This document shows, piece after piece, positions 59,559 to 64,000 of a DNA stretch of 64,000 nucleotides. Numbering within the stretch: the stretch's first letter is position 1; each line of letters begins with the position of its first letter. The notes under the pieces are model-generated. The model did no database searches. It worked only from the letters and a program-made list of their open reading frames with translations, and had not been told where the DNA came from. The translations under genes and the position numbers were made by a program. The stretch spans positions 21,556-85,555 of the forward strand of contig JBBDXN010000125.1 of assembly GCA_040902305.1 (NCBI GenBank), read 5' to 3'. The stretch comes from CAMLFJ01 sp040902305 (GTDB lineage: Bacteria; Methylomirabilota; Methylomirabilia; Rokubacteriales; CSP1-6).

Positions 59559-59974
59559 CGATTTGCTGGTCCTTGTCCCGCTAACGTCGCGGCTCAGCCG
59601 AAGGCCAAGCGGGTCCGCTGAAGCGGCCGGGTCGGCGATACGCGACCATGCGCTGAGTCGGCGTAGCGGACTCGGCGGAGCATGCCGTCCTCGTCGCCTT
59701 CAGTTCGGCTCCACAGACCGCAACGCTCATCGCCTCGGTCTCCTTGCCTTTGAGGTTCGCCCTTCCACTCGCCGGGATCGGAGCGGAACGAGTGACAACA
59801 ACCCCCGCCTCTCCCTGTTTTCAGGATGCCGACGATCTGGCTCTCGGTGAACCGTGACTTTCGCATGGGCATCTCCTTGGCCCCGGAAAGTCTACCTTCG
59901 AATGGTCTACCGGGTGGGGGAGCTTACGCGGGCACCGACGAGACGCGGCAGGATCTCGAAGTGCCTGAGAAAGT
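59559..59974. other. Gene-poor segment between carbonic anhydrase and tRNA-Arg
   Basis: Apart from the short IS3 remnant at 59819-59872, I see no supported gene. Open frames on the + strand near 59826-60059 arise from reading antisense to the tRNA and are spurious. Confidence 0.45.
59819..59872 (-). mobile_element. IS3-family transposase OrfA stump
   Basis: The first 18 codons read MPMRKSRFTESQIVGILK, the near-invariant N-terminus of IS3-family (IS2/IS51-type) OrfA transposases. The similarity ends abruptly after ILK. No terminal repeats are seen. Located about 100 bases from tRNA-Arg, an insertion hot spot. Confidence 0.7.
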
Positions 59975-60051
59975 TGGCGCGCCTGGAGGGATTCGAACCC
60001 CCGACCCTCGGCTTAGAAGGCCGATGCTCTATCCAGCTGAGCTACAGGCGC
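59975..60051 (-). tRNA. tRNA-Arg (anticodon TCT)
   Basis: 77 bases including encoded CCA. Acceptor GCGCCTG/CAGGCGC with discriminator G; D-arm GCTCAGCTGGATAGAGC; anticodon stem TCGGC/GCCGA with loop CTTCTAA (anticodon TCT, Arg AGA); T-arm loop TTCGAAT. All stems pair. It borders an accessory segment to the right. Confidence 0.95.
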
Positions 60052-60354
60052 GTGCCTAAGAAATCTACCACTTAACCCCTTGCGGGTTCGCTAGAACTGG
60101 CCGGTATGCCCAAGAGTATGCCTCGCGCGGAAATTCGGAGCGCCGCGTCCCTCAAATCGCTATCGGACACGATGGCGTACCTGCGGTACACGTTTTCCTG
60201 ACAGGAAGAGACTCAAGAGCAGGAACATCAGGCCGACCGCTCTACGAGCAGTCACGGTCATCCAGGCGAGTATCGCACGTGCGATTTCACTCGTCTGCAC
60301 AGTTACTCCGCCTTCTACCCGTCAGTTGCCGGCCGCCACCTAGCATCTCTCTTA
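60052..60354. other. Intergenic segment right of tRNA-Arg, nothing recognised
   Basis: About 300 bases with no supported gene. The tRNA promoter must lie within the first part. Base composition is visibly lower in GC than in the left part of the window. Confidence 0.4.
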
Positions 60355-60816
60355 CTACCGCGCTCCTCCCTGCACTTGCTTGGCTGCCTTTCCTGCAGTC
60401 GAAAACTTGCCATGCAATAGCATCTTGATGTCGTCTGGCTCTACCCTCCCCGCCTTTAACTCTTCTCGCATCACCTGAATACTCTGGATGTAAAACTCCT
60501 CACATTCATCGGCGAGGCTGTTCCAGCAGTTCGGATACCGTCGCGCTAACTGAGCCATCTTGACAATGGATGGCCCGCCGATCACCGAGAGATCGCGCAA
60601 GGCATCGAGAAACTGCTTAATCTGAAGAAACTCTACAGGCCTGTCCATCTGGTCAAACCTGAATGACTCGAGAGTGCTCTTCATCCTTCGCTCTTCCTGC
60701 TGCACGTGTGCAGTCATGAATCCGTTTGTGATAGCTCCACCGACCGCTCCGACGACCGTTCCGAGAATCCCCGCTACCGCCGCAACCACCGCGATCCTTA
60801 CGTCGCGATTCGCCAC
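60355..60816 (-). CDS. Membrane-anchored hypothetical protein, 153 residues
   Basis: GTG 60816 was chosen because GGGGAGG sits eight bases upstream. An N-terminal helix (VRIAVVAAVAGILGTVVGAV GGAI) anchors it; the rest is helical and soluble with conserved-looking WNSLADECEEFYIQSIQVMR. No family recognised. It belongs to the accessory stretch after tRNA-Arg. Confidence 0.6.
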   Translation of the reverse strand: MANRDVRIAVVAAVAGILGTVVGAVGGAITNGFMTAHVQQEERRMKSTLESFRFDQMDRPVEFLQIKQFLDALRDLSVIGGPSIVKMAQLARRYPNCWNSLADECEEFYIQSIQVMREELKAGRVEPDDIKMLLHGKFSTAGKAAKQVQGGAR

Positions 60817-60947
60817 GTTGAGACCTCCCCAATCAGAAGGATCATGTCGCGCACGAACACATAGTCGCTGACACACCGGCGACCTCCAAAGACATTCGGT
60901 TACGCAGTAAGGACACGAAGTCTTGTCGTCCTGGCCAGCACTGGCGT

Positions 60948-60953
60948 TAATCT
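60948..60953 (+). promoter_or_regulatory. Leaderless-type -10 box (TAATCT)
   Basis: TAATCT lies seven bases before GTG 60961 with no Shine-Dalgarno. TTGTCG about 19 bases upstream could serve as -35. Confidence 0.5.
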
Positions 60954-60960
60954 GTTCTCA

Positions 60961-61233
60961 GTGAGGATCACGCTCACCGTTGGGGCCATTCTCTTGGCAG
61001 GTCTCATAGGCGCGGCCCCGATTCCGACTGGCCCCCCAGGCGTCCCACCTGCAGGTGGCATGAGTTGCCCTGTGTCGCACCCCATAAAGGGGAACTTCAC
61101 GCCTACTGACCCCGACGAATATTGCATCTACCATGTCCCCGGCGGTGAGTTTTACAGCCGCACCAAACCTGAGCGGTGCTACGCGACGGAGGCCGATGCT
61201 AGGACGGACCGCTGTAGACGGTCCAAACTATAG
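60961..61233 (+). CDS. Small secreted protein with 'sunset'-type domain
   Basis: 90 residues from GTG 60961. A signal peptide (RITLTVGAILLAGLIGAAPI) precedes CPVSHPIKGNFTPTDPDEYC then IYHVPGGEFYSRTKPERCYA. This matches the short 'CP...IKGN....kiYH.PGg..Y..T.PE.CF.te.eA...G.R.sk' domain often attached to thermonuclease-like proteins (sunset domain, named from memory). Four cysteines, likely disulfide-linked or metal-binding. A secreted role is inferred. Confidence 0.75.
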   Translation: MRITLTVGAILLAGLIGAAPIPTGPPGVPPAGGMSCPVSHPIKGNFTPTDPDEYCIYHVPGGEFYSRTKPERCYATEADARTDRCRRSKL

Positions 61234-61267
61234 CAGACGAGCTCTTCGCTCTCCCATCACCGCGACA

Positions 61268-61591
61268 TCACTTACGCACCGTGCCTTCCTCGTACTCAAA
61301 CAGCAGAACATTCGCCAGTCCGGTCCCAGGGTCCGTGCCGAGCCGCCGCGCGATGTGTGGATTCCGAAAACTTGCTTGTATGATCTCAGCTTCGGTCAGC
61401 CCTACATACCGGACGATGTTCAAGAACGAGCGCTGTCCCTTGTCGTCTCCCTTTCGCTTTTCATCACGAAGGTACATTTCTAAACGCTTTGACTTTTTGC
61501 AGGCGTCCTTCCGGTACCAGATGTACGCGAGCACAGCACCGAGGAAGGTGAGAATCGACGCTAGGTCCCCTATGCAGCTCAATAGGTTCAT
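61268..61591 (-). CDS. Single-span membrane protein with cytosolic tail, 107 residues
   Basis: ATG 61591 gives NLLSCIGDLASILTFLGAVL then AYIWYRKDACKKSKRLEMYL; a start at 61645 is possible. One helix is followed by a basic tail and a helical domain with VGLTEAEIIQASFRNPHIAR. I recall similar small conserved proteins of unknown function in proteobacterial accessory regions. No catalytic motif. Confidence 0.6.
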   Translation of the reverse strand: MNLLSCIGDLASILTFLGAVLAYIWYRKDACKKSKRLEMYLRDEKRKGDDKGQRSFLNIVRYVGLTEAEIIQASFRNPHIARRLGTDPGTGLANVLLFEYEEGTVRK

Positions 61592-61732
61592 AGACGTGTA
61601 TCCCCCTGTCCATACTCTGGAATCGAACGTTGCCGAGTGAATCACGCGCGCGCGGAATCGGTCAAGCTTTCTGACTCCTGTAAGGACAGCGAATCCCGTT
61701 CAGGACATTGCGAGCCTGACAGGCCTTTCGCT

Positions 61733-61738
61733 TATCCT
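61733..61738 (+). promoter_or_regulatory. Leaderless-type -10 box (TATCCT)
   Basis: TATCCT lies six bases before ATG 61745. Its presence upstream of a frameshifted copy suggests the gene was recently functional. Confidence 0.4.
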
Positions 61739-61744
61739 CGAGTC

Positions 61745-61892
61745 ATGCCCGAACTGCTCGCAGCGCTCGACGCCTTCCTACAGGAGCATCGTCGTCGGTG
61801 TGGCGAGCTGGAGAGAGAGTGCCGTTGGCGGTAAGTTTGTGTGGATGACCTGCGAATGTGGCGGGGCGATAACTCGACTCCTGCCAGCCTAA
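61745..61892 (+). pseudogene. Frameshifted second copy of the MPEL-AALDAF-QEHRR small protein
   Basis: ATG 61745 opens PELLAALDAFLQEHRRRCGE but stops at TAA 61832. In the neighbouring phase from 61824 the family's C-terminus continues: VGGKFVWMTCECGGAITRLL and a stop at 61892. One missing or extra base near 61815-61830 explains both. Paralogue of 4872-5033. Confidence 0.6.
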
Positions 61893-61915
61893 CGGTCGCG
61901 CCCTACCCCGCATGG

Positions 61916-61921
61916 TAGGAT
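61916..61921 (+). promoter_or_regulatory. Leaderless-type -10 box (TAGGAT)
   Basis: TAGGAT lies seven bases before ATG 61929, without Shine-Dalgarno. Confidence 0.45.
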
Positions 61922-61928
61922 CGGCTCT

Positions 61929-63245
61929 ATGGCATCGCCTATGATTGTATTCGTGGATACCCAAACCCTTCTGCACTACCAGTGGCTCGATCAAATCGAC
62001 TGGCTCTCTTTGCTTGGTACCGACCGCGTCGAGATTATTCTCGCTCCGGTCGTTATCAACGAGATGGACAAGCACAAGAGAGATCCGCAAAAGAGACGTC
62101 GGGACCGCGCCCGCGACAGGATCTCCCAGATCTCCGATGTACTGGAAAGGGGCGGAGCCCTAAGGGAGGGCGCCACCCTTCGCGCTGAGCACCGGGAATC
62201 TCCCGGCGATCTACTAGCTCTCGGCCTAGATCGTGAAATCAACGACGACCGCCTAATCGGTTCAGTTGTTGCCTTCATTAGCAAGAATCCACACATGCGC
62301 GTTGCTCTCACGGCGGACGACTTGGGACTCAAACTGAAAGCGAGACACCACAATATCGAAATCCTCAGCCTGCCCACTGAATACAGTCTTGTTGATGAGC
62401 CTGATCCGCTACAGATAAAGGCTCAGAAACTTGAGCAGGAGCTACGGTCATACAAGAGCCGGCTCCCCGAGCTTCGTGTGGCGTTCCAGGATTGGGGACA
62501 ACACGTCCAAATCGAACTACCTTCGCCTGCCGCCCTAACGCAAGAGGATATCGCTGCCCGGGTCGGTGAAGCCGGGACCACCGTGTGCCCTCCGTACCGG
62601 CCACCGGAGCCACCGTCCCTGCACGATCTTCGTTTGATATCCTTAGCCGTCATCGGTGAGACGCCGCCACCAGACGAGGTCAACCGCTACCACACGGAAC
62701 GAGAATCATTCCTCGAAGCGATGGGTGACTACTGGACGAAATGGCCCGACGTCGAAAATCGACGCCGCTTAACAGTTGAACTGCAATTGTTCGCAGTAAA
62801 CGATGGCACGGCACCGGCAGAAGACATCCTGCTCATACTTCATGTACCCGACGGAGTCGAGGTGGTAGGCAAAGAGCCAGCGGAACTCAAGAAACCCGCT
62901 CCGCCAGCTTGGCCACGCGCAAACACTCAAATGATGCACGACATGTTCAGAGCGAATCTGTCAGGCCTAACTCGATTAGGAGCCAACATCCCGGACTTCG
63001 ATCTACCTGGAAATGTAAGCGGCCCGACGATCCGACGCACGAACAGCTTCACGATTGACTACTCAATTGGCAAACTCATACAAAAGCGCCGCGAACCCTT
63101 AGACTCGCTATATCTGATATTCGATGGGTTTGACACAGCTCACTCCTTGGCTATCGACTATCAGATAAGCTCGGCAAGCCTACCTGACATTGTTGAGGGT
63201 CAGGTGCATGTTGTAGTCGAAAAGGCTGGGGCGATCACCGCCTAG
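61929..63245 (+). CDS. PIN-domain protein with long C-terminal region
   Basis: 438 residues from ATG 61929. The first 150 residues form a PIN nuclease-like domain: MIVFVDTQTLLH with Asp10, VVINEMDKHKRDP with acidic residues, NDDRLIGSVVAFI and VALTADDLGLKLKA (two further acidic positions). This layout resembles PIN_4-type RNases rather than VapC toxins. The remaining 280 residues are a helical linker and a beta-rich domain with no recognised family. The next gene, beginning 29 bases on, may be its partner. Confidence 0.8.
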   Translation: MASPMIVFVDTQTLLHYQWLDQIDWLSLLGTDRVEIILAPVVINEMDKHKRDPQKRRRDRARDRISQISDVLERGGALREGATLRAEHRESPGDLLALGLDREINDDRLIGSVVAFISKNPHMRVALTADDLGLKLKARHHNIEILSLPTEYSLVDEPDPLQIKAQKLEQELRSYKSRLPELRVAFQDWGQHVQIELPSPAALTQEDIAARVGEAGTTVCPPYRPPEPPSLHDLRLISLAVIGETPPPDEVNRYHTERESFLEAMGDYWTKWPDVENRRRLTVELQLFAVNDGTAPAEDILLILHVPDGVEVVGKEPAELKKPAPPAWPRANTQMMHDMFRANLSGLTRLGANIPDFDLPGNVSGPTIRRTNSFTIDYSIGKLIQKRREPLDSLYLIFDGFDTAHSLAIDYQISSASLPDIVEGQVHVVVEKAGAITA

Positions 63246-63273
63246 ACCTATCTCTTCACTTCTCCGGGCCGAA

Positions 63274-63914
63274 ATGACGAGAATCCAAATCCGACCGATC
63301 AGACTTCGGAAATGGTTCCCGCCTCAAGACCCTGTCGCAACAATGGTGGCCATGTTGTGCGTTCTGCGTGAGGACTTACTCCTAGAACTGTACGGAATCA
63401 CGAATGATCGGATCGACAGACTCGATGACAATGACTCAGGGTCCGCCGGACATACTTCTGGCGCAACTCTTTGCGAACTCTAGAAGAGATTAAGAAGATC
63501 CTGACCCGTCTGAGCTTTCAGGCATCATTCACAGACGCCATGGCTCGGGAGCCGGAAGCGATTCGGACGGCTTTCAAACACGTCAGCGAAGAACTCAACG
63601 CGGCTCACAAAGACTTCCTCAAGTATCTTCGCGACGCGCTCGGTGGGCACCTGGATGACAAGCCATTTCAGACGATGTTGAATGGCCTCGACCTAGACCA
63701 AGAGAGCCTCATGGAAGCGGGCGAGATTGTGGGCACGACTCACTACAGATTCGTACCTGATCTCTTGTGGGCGACGTTGCTGATCGATATTCCGGAGAGT
63801 CAACGCCAAGGGAAAGCTGAGGAGCTACTGCACAAGACATCTCGGCTGAGCCAGGTAGTGAAGACCATCGATGACGTGGTCATTTGCTATATGAGAGACC
63901 GACGCCTGCCTTAG
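63274..63914 (+). pseudogene. Conserved hypothetical gene with one frameshift
   Basis: Frame one from ATG 63274 reads IRLRKWFPPQDPVATMVAML then CVLREDLLLELYGITNDRI, up to about 63440. Frame two then supplies VRRTYFWRNSLRTLEEIKKI and LTRLSFQASF, ending at 63914. The parts join to a protein of about 213 residues of an uncharacterised family. A single-base deletion near 63440 (natural or sequencing) splits it; TTG 63471 is an alternative start for the second part alone. It follows the PIN-domain gene closely, suggesting a pair. Confidence 0.6.
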
Positions 63915-64000
63915 AGGGGATTCAGGCCTCCCTCCTCGTGTCACCTAACCCCAATCCGAAAATAAGTTAGGCGGTGAGGCGGTGGTTAATGGACGCATAG

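Noticed and set aside
58002..59982. 11-base match AGTTGGCGCGC at 58002 and at the tRNA-Arg 3' end (59972) as a second att pair
   Set aside because: Too short and too GC-rich to exceed chance; no integrase lies between.
59826..60059. Rightward frame ending GGIRTPDPRLRRPMLYPAEL
   Set aside because: This is the known spurious translation of antisense tRNA-Arg and its flanks.

Overview
The window reads as a scaffold piece of an uncultured, GC-rich Gram-negative bacterium. The envelope gene set (lipoproteins, PpiD, multiheme cytochrome), the abundance of Liv-type ABC transporters, amidohydrolases, CoA-ester enzymes and PEP-mutase-like enzymes, and a run of N bases all fit a metagenome-assembled genome of the Rokubacteria/Methylomirabilota kind. 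That assignment is inference from gene content only; no marker gene settles it.

Layout. 1-3704: end of a deacetylase-like gene, then an operon of four lipoproteins including an M48 peptidase with TPRs. 3817-6477: a GGCT-like protein, a zinc-ribbon gene broken by an IS110 remnant, a tiny conserved protein and a zinc-ribbon membrane protein. 6848-11945: a decayed island bounded by two copies of a tmRNA (ssrA) 3' end, with a tyrosine-recombinase remnant just inside one copy, gene fragments, an orphan LivM permease, an Asp/Glu racemase, an alpha/beta hydrolase with a Cys nucleophile and a secreted metallo-beta-lactamase. 12014-26710: housekeeping and metabolic genes, among them a cyclase-ATPase-TPR signalling giant, an MmgE/PrpD protein, a CPBP protease, an ActA-like hexaheme cytochrome c and a CPA2 antiporter. 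26739-29471: wreckage of a livG-livF pair with a methyltransferase and a GT39-like gene between the pieces. 29661-42017: RidA and 3-HIBADH-like genes, envelope glycosyltransferases, then a hydantoinase, cysteine-hydrolase, MaoC and CitE group next to a complete livKHMGF transporter, which suggests uptake and breakdown of a cyclic amide or ureide. 42423-56566: an orphan DGQHR-domain gene, greA, ppiD, a purine permease, trmI, an MFS pump, glutaryl-CoA dehydrogenase, an HD phosphohydrolase, a catalytically dead HtrA-like protein and rfbB-rfbC-rfbA for dTDP-rhamnose-type sugars. 56697-57941: a rhodanese-MoeB/ThiF fusion with an in-frame UGA. 58065-59558: uncertain small genes and a beta-carbonic anhydrase. 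59819-64000: an IS3 remnant, tRNA-Arg(TCT) and an accessory segment that looks less GC-rich, with a PIN-domain protein and frameshifted or small genes.

Most exciting observation. The rhodanese-MoeB/ThiF gene has TGA exactly where the family's conserved VPSC cysteine belongs. The reading frame continues for 108 more conserved codons, and a 6-bp hairpin with a 6-nt loop starts 20 nt after the UGA, as bacterial SECIS elements require. This is a strong candidate selenoprotein in which selenocysteine replaces the E1-like enzyme's cysteine.

A second window-wide signal is a TANNNT box 6-7 nt upstream of the start codon, without a Shine-Dalgarno, at nine genes on both strands. This is the signature of leaderless transcription. 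Several G/C homopolymer runs coincide with frame breaks and may be assembly errors.
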